Source: Spirochaetaceae bacterium (GTDB lineage Bacteria > Spirochaetota > Spirochaetia > Sphaerochaetales > Sphaerochaetaceae). From it: a stretch of DNA of 9,122 nt. The translations under genes were made by a program, and so were the position numbers. The stretch covers positions 1 to 9,122 of the forward strand of contig JAENWY010000082.1 in the NCBI GenBank assembly GCA_016649775.1. The letters are read 5' to 3'. Under the pieces are notes generated by a model. It was not told the origin of the DNA, did no database searches, and was given only the letters and a program-made list of their open reading frames with translations. Numbering within the stretch: position 1 is the first letter of the stretch; every line of letters starts with the position of its first letter. Positions 1 to 6,890 of the stretch are shown here, one piece after another.

Positions 1-205
1 AAGACGATTTAATATAATACTATTCAAGTTGTATTTTTTCTTTTTAAGAGTTCACTATAGAACGTAAACCTTTTGATATGAATAATAGTTAAGCCTTTTG
101 TTCAAATCCCTCTTGTTTTTAAAAACACAACTGTAGAAGAATTCTTTTCCTATGATAGTAACTTTATACTAATTTTTCTATTATTTCTTACAAAACTTTA
201 AATCT
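1..205. other. Non-coding stretch downstream of the regulator gene
   Basis: No credible gene is visible on either strand; only frames of under 20 codons without good start signals occur. A 14-bp loopless AT palindrome (TGTTTTTAAAAACA, 114-127) is present but cannot fold as a normal terminator. I see no convincing intrinsic terminator after the regulator stop codon. The only notable element is the partial operator-like word at 26-35, listed separately. Confidence 0.6.
26..35 (-). promoter_or_regulatory. Partial copy of the tctC-promoter repeat (possible operator)
   Basis: The 10-mer AAGTTGTATT (minus strand AATACAACTT) is identical to the first part of the two 13-bp direct repeats AAAGTTGTATTGT in the tctC promoter at 5799-5811 and 5828-5840. 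On the minus strand it is followed directly by TTGAAT and an AT-rich TATT/TATATT tract. It could therefore be an operator for a promoter reading out of the window to the left. A 10-nt AT-rich match may also be chance, so confidence is low. Confidence 0.25.
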
Positions 206-1285
206 TTAGTTAATATAATGATCAGTTTTTTGAGGATAATAAATAATTGGTTTAAAGATATAAGAATAATCATGAATTTTAAAATTGCTATCGTCTAGCA
301 TATTTGCCATATTCTTACCTACTTTTTTACCCACCTCATAGGAGGGACTTAAGGAGCAAAGTATATTTTCTTTTTCCCAATCATCTCTTGAATAGTCAAA
401 ACAAGCTAATTTTTTTAGATTTTTAATTTTATGTTGAATATGTTTTAAAATCATAAAGTTACAACATATTATAGCAGAACTTTTATTAGTCGATAAAAAT
501 CTATTTATTATTCTCTGAAATTCTTTTTCTTCATTAATATTATCACTAATTAACCACTTAAGGTTATCGTCTTTAATACTAATATTATGTTTAAGTAGTG
601 AATGAATGAATCCTCTATATTTTTCTGTTCCTTGGTAGTTGTCACAATAGAATATGCCTGCAATATCTTTATGCCCCTCTTCTACTAGTTGATGAACTAA
701 TAAATCAGCACAACCTTTATCGTCAATGATAATTTTAGGAAAGTTAGTTTCAGGATAGTAATTGTTATAAAAAATACAACGAATATCTTTTTGCTCAATT
801 TTTTGATAAATATCAAGATTAGGATTCATTAAACTTGCTTTAACACCATCTATTATAATTCCATCAAACCCTTTTGAACAAGCTAAAAGACATTCTCTCT
901 CTTGAGAGAATTTATTGTCTGTATAAAATATACGAAGTTCTATATTCTTGTTTTCAATTTCGGCCTTTAAACCCTTAATAAATTGATCATTAGCAAATTT
1001 ATCTTGACCCTGAATAATTGTAGCTATTCTATATTTACAATTGCTATTAATTATCTCATTGTCTATTTCATTGGATTTAAAATAGGTACCAGAGCCCTTA
1101 ATAGAATAAAGTATACCTTCCTCTCTAAGTTGATTAATAGCAGCCCTAACTGTTTCTCTACTAACCATATATCTTGAACACAAGTAATTTTCAGAGGGAA
1201 CTTTTTTTATTGAATTATATTTATTTTGTTCAATAAACACTAATATATATTCATATATTAAATCTTTTTTCAATTTTTTAGGCAT
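206..1285 (-). CDS. GntR-family transcriptional regulator with LacI-type sensor domain (AraR-like)
   Basis: This is a 359-residue DNA-binding regulator, close to the length of AraR-type proteins. Residues 8-70 form a GntR winged helix. Visible signatures are VPSE near 29-32, SRETVRAAINQLREEG near 42-57, and the wing KGSGTYF at 63-69. Residues 84 to about 355 resemble the LacI/periplasmic-binding sensor fold, with FDGIIIDG, IIIDDKGCADLLV and the EEGHKDIAGI segment typical of that fold. Family knowledge says such proteins bind a sugar-like ligand and leave DNA on binding it. The gene is last in the tct-sulfatase operon, starting 16 nt after the sulfatase stop, with AGAGGG a few bases before its ATG. 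It therefore probably represses its own operon through the TTGTATTGT repeats upstream of tctC. The ligand is unknown; by context it is the imported compound or its desulfated product. Confidence 0.9.
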   Translation of the reverse strand: MPKKLKKDLIYEYILVFIEQNKYNSIKKVPSENYLCSRYMVSRETVRAAINQLREEGILYSIKGSGTYFKSNEIDNEIINSNCKYRIATIIQGQDKFANDQFIKGLKAEIENKNIELRIFYTDNKFSQERECLLACSKGFDGIIIDGVKASLMNPNLDIYQKIEQKDIRCIFYNNYYPETNFPKIIIDDKGCADLLVHQLVEEGHKDIAGIFYCDNYQGTEKYRGFIHSLLKHNISIKDDNLKWLISDNINEEKEFQRIINRFLSTNKSSAIICCNFMILKHIQHKIKNLKKLACFDYSRDDWEKENILCSLSPSYEVGKKVGKNMANMLDDSNFKIHDYSYIFKPIIYYPQKTDHYIN

Positions 1286-1301
1286 AAGTTCCCTCTTTAA
1301 A

Positions 1302-2654
1302 TTAGTTAATTGTTACAAAAAGATGTTCAACTTTCTGAATCCAATCTATAAGTTTTACTCTAAGATTAAATTTTATAACATTGTAGCTATTATCTTCTAC
1401 GACATTATTGAGTTGAAATGGATCTTTTTCTAAATCATAAAGATAATCATCTAAATATTCACTACTGCTAGCTTTTTCACCACCATTAATATTGGGAGCA
1501 TATACACTATATAGATATTTATCAGTTCTAATACATCTACCTAGTCTACTCTCAGATATTTGAGCATAAATTTCATTATCCTTGTTATCATTAAGATGAT
1601 TAACCTCGTCAAGAAGATTTTCACCAATCATCTTATTAGAAACATCAATATCTGCAATAGATAAAATTGTTTTAGCAAGAGATTCCGTGCTAACAAGACG
1701 TTTTACAACATTTCCACCATTATATTTACCACCTGCTATAATTAGCGGTACTTTAAGTGCTGAATCATGACAAGTTCTTTTATAATCATCATATCCATTT
1801 AAATGAGAGTCTTTATTACGAGTATTAAAATGAGAACCATGATCGGATACGTAAATAATTACTGTATTATCATATAATCCTTTAATTTTTAACTCTTCAA
1901 TAATTCTACCTAAGTTAGTATCAAGGGAATTACATTGTCCAAGATATTGTGGATATTCTGCAGCTGCATCTCCACCTAAAGTTTCTAAGTCAGTTGGTAA
2001 TATAAAATTCTTATATTTTTTCTCACTTCCTTTAGGCCCTTGATAGTGATATGCATCGTTTTGATGATGAGGTTCAATATGAGAAAGGAAAAGCATAAAG
2101 GGACTTTCTTCTTTATAATCTTTTAGAAAATCTAATGCATAATCGGTGATACAATCACAACGATATCCATCAAATTCACACTTATTATTATTCTCATCAA
2201 ACAAAAATCCACCATAACCATCAGATGTAAATTCTAATATATCACTTCCTCTCCAGTATCCTGTATATCCACCTCTCAATTCCTGTGGAATAGCAATTTT
2301 TTGAAAATCTTGATAAGGTTTCTCTTCTAAATTACCAGTAGAAGCTAAATGCCATTTACCAACATAAGCTGTTTTATAACCATCATTTTCTAAATAATGA
2401 GCTATAGTTTTAGAATCGTTAGGTAATGCAATTGAATTTCTAAAACAACCTGTATCAGTGGCATATTTACCCGTTTGAAATATTGCTCTACAAGGTCCAC
2501 AAACAGGTTGTGGAGAAAATGCATTTTCAAATAGAGTTCCTTCTTTGGCAAGTTTATCTAAATTAGGACTTATATCTAAAGGTTGTCCATAACAACCTAA
2601 GGTATCAGCTCTTTGTTGATCTGAAAAATATACAATAATATTTGGTTTTTTCAT
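1302..2654 (-). CDS. Type I (formylglycine-dependent) sulfatase, cytoplasmic
   Basis: This is a 450-residue sulfatase of the alkaline-phosphatase superfamily that hydrolyses an organic sulfate ester. Metal-binding D12-Q13 lies in the N-terminal YFSDQQRADTLGCYG motif. The sulfatase signature is C52-G-P-C-R56, fitting CxPxR, so C52 should be converted to formylglycine. K100 and H102 lie in VGKWHL, H192 in LSHIEPHH, and D271-H272 in VSDHGSHF. The C-terminal part has the usual DLEKDPFQLNNV segment. There is no signal peptide, since the protein opens directly into the first core strand, so it should act in the cytosol on an imported substrate. Its ATG overlaps the tctA stop by one base (TAATG), implying translational coupling, with AAAGG about nine bases upstream. 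The natural substrate cannot be read from sequence. No formylglycine-generating or anaerobic sulfatase-maturing enzyme is in the window. Confidence 0.93.
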   Translation of the reverse strand: MKKPNIIVYFSDQQRADTLGCYGQPLDISPNLDKLAKEGTLFENAFSPQPVCGPCRAIFQTGKYATDTGCFRNSIALPNDSKTIAHYLENDGYKTAYVGKWHLASTGNLEEKPYQDFQKIAIPQELRGGYTGYWRGSDILEFTSDGYGGFLFDENNNKCEFDGYRCDCITDYALDFLKDYKEESPFMLFLSHIEPHHQNDAYHYQGPKGSEKKYKNFILPTDLETLGGDAAAEYPQYLGQCNSLDTNLGRIIEELKIKGLYDNTVIIYVSDHGSHFNTRNKDSHLNGYDDYKRTCHDSALKVPLIIAGGKYNGGNVVKRLVSTESLAKTILSIADIDVSNKMIGENLLDEVNHLNDNKDNEIYAQISESRLGRCIRTDKYLYSVYAPNINGGEKASSSEYLDDYLYDLEKDPFQLNNVVEDNSYNVIKFNLRVKLIDWIQKVEHLFVTIN

Positions 2655-4150
2655 TATTTTGTACCTTTTATTATATTTGTTTTTATTTGACTTCTAATAA
2701 TTAGAATTAATGTAATAGTTATCAGAAAAAGAAAGACTATACATATAGGACTAGAAACAAAAATATCCCATTTGCCATCACTTAAAACTAAAGAACGTCT
2801 AAAGTTTTCCTCAGTTAGTGTTCCAAGTACTAACCCTAGCAATACGGGAATTGTTGAAAATCCAAACTTACTCATTATGTATGCAATAACAGCAAAAACT
2901 AGGGTTATCTTTATATCAAATAAAGATGAATTTACACTGAAGGCTCCTGCAAAACAAAACATAACAATAATTGGAGTTAACAAACCTACAGGCACAGATA
3001 TAACTTTTGCAAACCATCTTGTTAAAACCTTTCCTTGTAAATACATAAATAGATTTACAAAAATAAGTCCAATCATTATTGCATACATTATGGGACCATG
3101 TTCTGAAAATAAATTAGGTCCTGGAGTTAACCCATTAATCATTAATGCACCTAGCATAATTGCAACAGATCCATCACCTGGTATACCCATAGTTAAGAGA
3201 GGTATTAAAGTAGCTCCTGTAACGGCATTATTTGCTGTTTCACAAGCACTTATACCCTCAAGAGAACCCTTACCAAATTCTTCAGGATGCTTACTCATAG
3301 CACGAGCTCTATCATAACTGAAGAAACTTGCCATTGACGCTCCGGTTCCTGGAATAATTCCTATAATTACACCAATTATAGCTGAAACTATCATGGGTCG
3401 TCTTACTGATTTCTTCTCTTCTTTAGTAAATTTACAATTCTGTTTATTAAGAGCTTCTTTATTGACAGTAGTATCTACAACATCTTTTTCACTTTTAGCT
3501 AAAACCTCTGAGAGTGCAAATAATCCAATTAATGAAATAACTAGTGCAATTCCTGAATATAGATTGATATTATTAAATATAAATCTTGTTCCACCAGACA
3601 TTGCATCAATACCAATTGTTGATATAAATAATCCAAATGCTCCAGCTATTATACCTTTAATTAGGTTATTGCCAGAAACACCTGCAATAATAGTCAAACC
3701 AAAAGCACATACTAAGAAATATTCAGGTGTGCCCATCATTTGTGCAAACTTAGCTACTTGAGGAGCAAAGAATAATAAGACTACTGCGGAGAATATTCCG
3801 CCAAATGTAGAAGCATTCAAAGCCATCTTAAGAGCTTTCATGCTCTGGCCCTTTTGAGTTAAAGGATATCCATCAAGCATTGTAGCGGCGGCATGAGGTG
3901 TTCCTGGTGTTTTAATTAGAATAGCTGAAATAGATCCGCCATAGGACCCTGCACAGTAGATTCCAAGTAAAAACATGAATGATTCAACAGCACCAAGTGT
4001 GTATGTAAATGGTAAAAATAAAACTATACATAAAATAACAGTCAATCCTGGAATAGCTCCAAAGATAACGCCTAAAAACAATCCTAAATTCATATATAGA
4101 AAGTTTGGGACATTAAATAATAATGAACTTCCTTGCATAAATAAATCCAT
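2654..4150 (-). CDS. tctA: Tripartite tricarboxylate transporter, large membrane subunit TctA
   Basis: This 498-residue, strongly hydrophobic protein is the transport subunit of a tripartite tricarboxylate transporter (TTT), with the roughly 500-residue length usual for TctA. Family motifs are GAIPGLTVIL near residue 31, KTPGTPHAAATMLDGYPL near 84-101, and the second-half counterpart GIIPGTGASMASFFSYDRA with GATLIPLLTMGIPGDGS. The two related PG-containing halves give the family's internal repeat. TctA works in the cytoplasmic membrane with TctB and receives substrate from TctC, driven by an ion gradient in studied systems. Its Shine-Dalgarno (AGGAG) overlaps the TAG stop of tctB, only 11 nt before the ATG. 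Known TTT substrates are carboxylates. The linked sulfatase suggests an acid that also carries a sulfate ester. Confidence 0.95.
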   Translation of the reverse strand: MDLFMQGSSLLFNVPNFLYMNLGLFLGVIFGAIPGLTVILCIVLFLPFTYTLGAVESFMFLLGIYCAGSYGGSISAILIKTPGTPHAAATMLDGYPLTQKGQSMKALKMALNASTFGGIFSAVVLLFFAPQVAKFAQMMGTPEYFLVCAFGLTIIAGVSGNNLIKGIIAGAFGLFISTIGIDAMSGGTRFIFNNINLYSGIALVISLIGLFALSEVLAKSEKDVVDTTVNKEALNKQNCKFTKEEKKSVRRPMIVSAIIGVIIGIIPGTGASMASFFSYDRARAMSKHPEEFGKGSLEGISACETANNAVTGATLIPLLTMGIPGDGSVAIMLGALMINGLTPGPNLFSEHGPIMYAIMIGLIFVNLFMYLQGKVLTRWFAKVISVPVGLLTPIIVMFCFAGAFSVNSSLFDIKITLVFAVIAYIMSKFGFSTIPVLLGLVLGTLTEENFRRSLVLSDGKWDIFVSSPICIVFLFLITITLILIIRSQIKTNIIKGTK

Positions 4151-4161
4151 TTTTTAATCTC

Positions 4162-4677
4162 CTATGGTAGTCGTACTTTAAGTACATATTGGAATAGAAA
4201 TCCAATAATAATTGCTGATGAACAGATAATAATATAACTAGATAGTTTTCTACTTCTAAAGTAAAAAAGCATTAGTATTCCAAACACAATTGAACTAGCA
4301 ATAAAACTAGAAAAATGTAGCAATACTAAAAACAAAATTAACATCGCTAATATTATTAATGCCCTTATTTCAACGAGAAGATTTATTTCTTTCATTTCTA
4401 TGTCTTTTTTTCTAATAATTGCAATTATATCTTTTAATAACAAAACAACTGAAAATATTAAAACTATGCGCAACATTAAAAGTGGAAAGGTTCTTGCTGT
4501 AATAGCTGAACTTGTGTTTAATTTAATTTGACTTGGTACAAGACTAAGACCAACTATAGCTATAATAATAAATAGAATAGCTCCTACAATATTAATAGGA
4601 ACATTCATATTGTGTCGTTCTAACTTAGTTCCTGTATTATCAATAAGTAGATCTACTGAATCTAAAAACTTTTTCAT
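4162..4677 (-). CDS. tctB: Tripartite tricarboxylate transporter, small membrane subunit TctB
   Basis: This 171-residue membrane protein lies between tctC and tctA. It has about four to five hydrophobic segments, near residues 28-48, 64-88, 101-140 (probably two helices) and 147-168. The ARTFPLLML stretch just before the second segment is characteristic of TctB, which is otherwise poorly conserved. It partners TctA in the inner membrane; its exact role in transport is not well defined. The ATG at 4677 is preceded by AAGAGGAA at a normal distance. M24 would be a shorter alternative start but lacks such a site. The gene is separated from tctC by 69 nt containing a strong stem-loop. Confidence 0.88.
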   Translation of the reverse strand: MKKFLDSVDLLIDNTGTKLERHNMNVPINIVGAILFIIIAIVGLSLVPSQIKLNTSSAITARTFPLLMLRIVLIFSVVLLLKDIIAIIRKKDIEMKEINLLVEIRALIILAMLILFLVLLHFSSFIASSIVFGILMLFYFRSRKLSSYIIICSSAIIIGFLFQYVLKVRLP

Positions 4678-4695
4678 TCATTCCTCTTTTGTAAC

Positions 4696-4736
4696 AAATA
4701 AAGATAGCAACTTAAAATAAGTTGCCATCTTTATTT
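4696..4736 (-). promoter_or_regulatory. Intercistronic stem-loop between tctC and tctB
   Basis: A 19-bp arm at 4696-4714 and its complement at 4718-4736 flank a 3-nt loop. In the minus-strand transcript every position pairs, with one G-U wobble. It begins 11 nt after the tctC stop codon, and the distal arm ends in UCUUUAUUU. A hairpin here, between a binding-protein gene and its membrane subunits, usually acts as a partial terminator or a 3'-end stabiliser that keeps the binding protein more abundant than the permease. The stem is visible in the sequence; the function is inferred. Confidence 0.75.
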
Positions 4737-4746
4737 CTAAATTAAA

Positions 4747-5718
4747 TTAATTGTTATCTTTAACGATTTGAGTAACATGAGCGATATGATTATTCATATC
4801 TTCAGCAGTCCAAGTTGATGGTTCAATCATTAACTGTGAAAATAGCTTTTTCATGTCTTCTTTTTGCATAATTTCTAAATATGCATTACGAATTTTTGAA
4901 ATTACTTCAGGAGAAGTACCTTTTCTAGCTAATAAGAAACAAGTATTTGGGAAGAATGAGGTAATACCATAATCGCCTACAGGTTTAACATCTTTAAATA
5001 CTTCATTGCTAACAGCCTTATCACTAAATACAGTTACAGGAGTAATAATACCTGCTTCTACAGCACCTTTGGCTTGTGATTGGTGAGATAGAGCAAACTC
5101 AGTTTCACCCTTAGATACTGCATTTAATGCTAAATTTGCACCATTGTAACTAACTAGAGTTAATTCAATACCTAATTCTTTAAATAATGCTTTAGCAATA
5201 AAAGCCTCTGAACCAGCAATACCATTAACTGCTACTTTACATTTATGATCTTTACCATAAGCTTTTAATTCATCTAAATTAGTGATATTTAGTTTAGCAT
5301 CAGCAGTCATTACAAATGTTGCTGAATACATATTCATTACAGGTACATAATCATCATATGTAAACATAATTGCTTCTTTACCATCTACATTTGGAGCAAT
5401 TGAGAAAGCACCTTCTCCACCAAAAATTAGATTATAAGCATTTGCTTTATTCTTAAGAAAATTAGTTAAGGCAACATTTCCACCTGCACCTAATTCATTA
5501 GTTGCAAGAACGGGTTGTCCTAATAATTCTTGACCATAAACTGCTGCTTTCCTGTTAACAAGATCTGCAACTCCACCAACTGCCCAAGGACAAATAACTG
5601 TAATTGGCTCTTGAGGCCAAGTGTCTAAAGAGCTACTAGCTGTTTCTTTAGATCCATTTGCGAACAATGTAGAACACAGAATCATACTCATTAATAAAAT
5701 TGAAAATAATTTTTTCAT
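4747..5718 (-). CDS. tctC: Tripartite tricarboxylate transporter, periplasmic solute-binding protein TctC
   Basis: This 323-residue binding protein has the normal length for the TctC/Bug family. Residues 1-20 are a signal peptide (KK, a hydrophobic run, then LFA before NGSKET), most likely cut by signal peptidase I after A20. C15 is not in a good lipobox. The mature part opens with WPQEPITVICPWAVGGVADL and contains NELGAGGNVAL, both typical ligand-cleft loops of the family. A later FFPNTCFLLARKGTSPE segment also fits. It captures the substrate in the periplasm and delivers it to TctAB. It is the first gene of the operon, with a strong AAGGAG site seven or so bases before its ATG and a repeat-rich promoter upstream. 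The specificity is not readable by eye. The downstream sulfatase suggests a sulfated carboxylate. Confidence 0.94.
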   Translation of the reverse strand: MKKLFSILLMSMILCSTLFANGSKETASSSLDTWPQEPITVICPWAVGGVADLVNRKAAVYGQELLGQPVLATNELGAGGNVALTNFLKNKANAYNLIFGGEGAFSIAPNVDGKEAIMFTYDDYVPVMNMYSATFVMTADAKLNITNLDELKAYGKDHKCKVAVNGIAGSEAFIAKALFKELGIELTLVSYNGANLALNAVSKGETEFALSHQSQAKGAVEAGIITPVTVFSDKAVSNEVFKDVKPVGDYGITSFFPNTCFLLARKGTSPEVISKIRNAYLEIMQKEDMKKLFSQLMIEPSTWTAEDMNNHIAHVTQIVKDNN

Positions 5719-5745
5719 TTCCTTCTCCTTTTTTTATATAATCTA

Positions 5746-5800
5746 ATCTTATGCACAAATTTTCGATATCACAATACAAAAAATAAGCAATTTATATCAA
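5746..5800 (-). promoter_or_regulatory. Candidate promoter(s) of the tct-sulfatase operon
   Basis: Two minus-strand candidates can be drawn. The first has -35 TTGATA (5795-5800) and -10 TATTGT (5771-5776) with an 18-bp spacer. Its -10 lies inside the inverted TTGTATTGT copy and its -35 touches the first direct copy. The second has -35 TTGTGA (5769-5774) and -10 TAAGAT (5746-5751) with a 17-bp spacer. Both are imperfect. Either leaves a 5' leader of several tens of bases or less before tctC, and in both the repeats overlap the promoter. Confidence 0.45.
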
Positions 5801-5840
5801 AGTTGTATTGTATTTGTGGATTTTTATAAAGTTGTATTGT
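5771..5840. promoter_or_regulatory. Three-copy TTGTATTGT operator cluster upstream of tctC
   Basis: The word occurs inverted at 5771-5779 (ACAATACAA) and direct at 5803-5811 and 5832-5840. The two direct copies extend to an identical 13-mer, AAAGTTGTATTGT (5799-5811 and 5828-5840), 29 bp apart. The inverted copy is centred 32 bp from the first direct copy, so all three are spaced near three helical turns. This arrangement suits cooperative or looping binding by a dimeric repressor, and the obvious candidate is the GntR/LacI-type protein encoded last in the operon. The repeats are directly visible; the regulator assignment is inference. Confidence 0.6.
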
Positions 5841-6019
5841 TAAATAAAAGGAATATGTCTAATTAATGGATAAAATAATATTCAATGATACATAGAATTT
5901 ACTAATACTATATGTCTTATAATTAGTATTTAGAGGCTGGATTAAATTTATAAAGTATAAAATCCCAAGATATAAAAGTCCTTTTTGCACAAAAAAATAA
6001 GCAAAGGTAACTGAATTCA

Positions 6020-6036
6020 ATTTCAATAATCTCTGC
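6020..6036 (+). repeat. 17-nt direct repeat, copy 1 (partner 7152-7168)
   Basis: ATTTCAATAATCTCTGC is identical at 6020-6036 and 7152-7168, in the same orientation. A looser match follows about ten bases later in both copies: ATTAG(T/G)TATAA, starting at 6047 and 7181. The similarity therefore probably spans about 38-40 bases. In an AT-rich window a 17-mer alone could be marginal. Confidence 0.6.
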
Positions 6037-6069
6037 TTTAGTTAAAATTAGTTATAAAATATTAAAAAG

Positions 6070-6089
6070 TTTCGGGTCTATTGCCAATC
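6070..6089 (+). repeat. 20-nt direct repeat, copy 1 (partner 7871-7890)
   Basis: TTTCGGGTCTATTGCCAATC is identical at 6070-6089 and 7871-7890, 1801 bp apart and in the same orientation. Nine of its 20 bases are G or C, so a chance match in this AT-rich DNA is very unlikely. Read on the minus strand, one frame gives DRLAIDPK at both loci with different codons for D and R, a weak hint of coding origin. Confidence 0.8.
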
Positions 6090-6146
6090 TGTCGGGAAGT
6101 TCCTTTAGACCGGTAATTCATTTCCTTTAAAATCTTTTGTGAAATA

Positions 6147-6169
6147 AAAACTATATAATATATAGTTTC
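6147..6169 (-). terminator. Possible weak terminator overlapping the end of the EVE-like gene
   Basis: In the minus-strand transcript a 10-bp hairpin with one G-U pair and a 3-nt loop (arms 6160-6169 and 6147-6156) overlaps the last codons and the TAG stop. It runs into TTTTTATTTC. It has only one or two G-containing pairs, so it is thermodynamically weak, and part of its U-tract lies in the stem. Confidence 0.3.
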
Positions 6170-6777
6170 CTGATTTCAGCAAATATAAGTTTCAATTCAT
6201 CATCTGTTAACTTATTTGGTAACCCTTTTATTTTGATTCTATGCTCATCATTTAAATCAATAATAAGGGATAATGTTGGTTGGGAAGATATTTTAATGTT
6301 AACATTTTTTAATCTAACTTGTAATTCATCAGTAAATTGTGATAATCGTCCAATTGATCTTCTATTTTGTAGCGCTTGTCTAAAATCATTAGATAAATTA
6401 TGTCTATTAATCTTTTCCTCTAACCATTTTATACTTCTTTTGTGACAATATTGTCCAAGTTCACTATCTTTTTTCTTTTCATATTTATAGTTTGAAGTAA
6501 TTCTACCAACATGTAGTTTATCTCCATCAGGAATAATTACATAATCGCCTATTTCCATTTCTTTGGAAAATATCCATAAAAAAGAAAGTGTTGTATTTAT
6601 TTTTCTACCATCTTCAGCATCTATGTCTTTCTTAAGTTGTTCTATTAAATATGGTTTTGAAATATTCTTTAAATCACCTATACTATTATAACCAACGCCA
6701 ATTTCATTTTTTGATAGAAATTCATTTAAACAATTATTATCACCAATTTTGCTACGTACTAAGAAGGTATTCCACAT
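6151..6777 (-). CDS. Stand-alone EVE/PUA-like domain protein (restriction-system reader type)
   Basis: This is a 208-residue soluble protein. Its first 150 or so residues resemble the PUA-like (EVE-like) domain often found at the N-terminus of Mrr-type and McrB-type modification-dependent restriction proteins. The evidence is the opening MWNTFLVRSK, EIGVGYNSIGDL at 25-36, the core GDYVIIPDGDKLHVGRI near 77-93 followed by NYKYE, HKRSIKWL at 112-119, and LSNDFRQALQNRRSIGRL. In those proteins the domain reads modified bases in DNA and a nuclease or GTPase domain follows. Here only about 55 residues follow, ending in a helix (LTDDELKLIFAEIRKL), and there is no nuclease motif. The start is set by GGAG five bases before the ATG. 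It has no operon partner and lies between repeat copies. It may be a lone reader, a regulator, or the remnant of a restriction gene. The domain call is by pattern memory, not by a search. Confidence 0.65.
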   Translation of the reverse strand: MWNTFLVRSKIGDNNCLNEFLSKNEIGVGYNSIGDLKNISKPYLIEQLKKDIDAEDGRKINTTLSFLWIFSKEMEIGDYVIIPDGDKLHVGRITSNYKYEKKKDSELGQYCHKRSIKWLEEKINRHNLSNDFRQALQNRRSIGRLSQFTDELQVRLKNVNIKISSQPTLSLIIDLNDEHRIKIKGLPNKLTDDELKLIFAEIRKLYII

Positions 6778-6861
6778 AAATTCTCCATTTTAGTGTCTAT
6801 TTTTTATTTGCCAACTGCTTTTTATTAACAATTTTTAATAATATAACAATTTCTTTTTTGT

Positions 6862-6890
6862 AATGTACCAATTTAATTAATCAAAGTCAA
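6862..6890 (-). promoter_or_regulatory. Candidate promoter of the EVE-like gene
   Basis: On the minus strand, TTGACT (6885-6890) and TACATT (6862-6867) are separated by exactly 17 bp, about 85-95 bases before the ATG at 6777. The -35 matches the consensus at five of six positions and the -10 at four of six. No other equally good pair was seen in the leader. Confidence 0.45.

Larger units (their letters stand above)
5841..6146. other. Gene-free interval with decayed-looking repeat sequence
   Basis: This stretch between the operon promoter and the EVE-like gene has no intact gene. It contains a 17-nt repeat (6020-6036) and a 20-nt repeat (6070-6089), both present again near 7.15 and 7.87 kb. 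Bases 6071-6116 are about half G+C, far above their surroundings, which suggests a leftover of a gene or mobile element. Short open frames exist on both strands (for example minus-strand ITGLKELPDRLAIDPK, from about 6114), but none has both a start and a family resemblance I can name. Confidence 0.5.

Noticed and set aside
114..127. TGTTTTTAAAAACA palindrome, considered as a terminator after the regulator gene
   Set aside because: It has no loop and almost no G-C pairs, and lies about 80 bases past the stop codon, so it cannot form a useful RNA hairpin.
2772..3317. Plus-strand open frame of 181 codons inside tctA
   Set aside because: It is antisense to a clear TctA frame with family motifs. 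It has no ribosome-binding site and its product is a low-complexity mirror of the coding strand.
3393..3761. Plus-strand open frame of 122 codons inside tctA
   Set aside because: It is an antisense shadow of TctA with no start signal or family resemblance.
5700..5718. Lipoprotein reading of the TctC signal peptide at C15
   Set aside because: The residues before C15 (M-I-L) do not make a lipobox, whereas a signal peptidase I site after LFA fits well.
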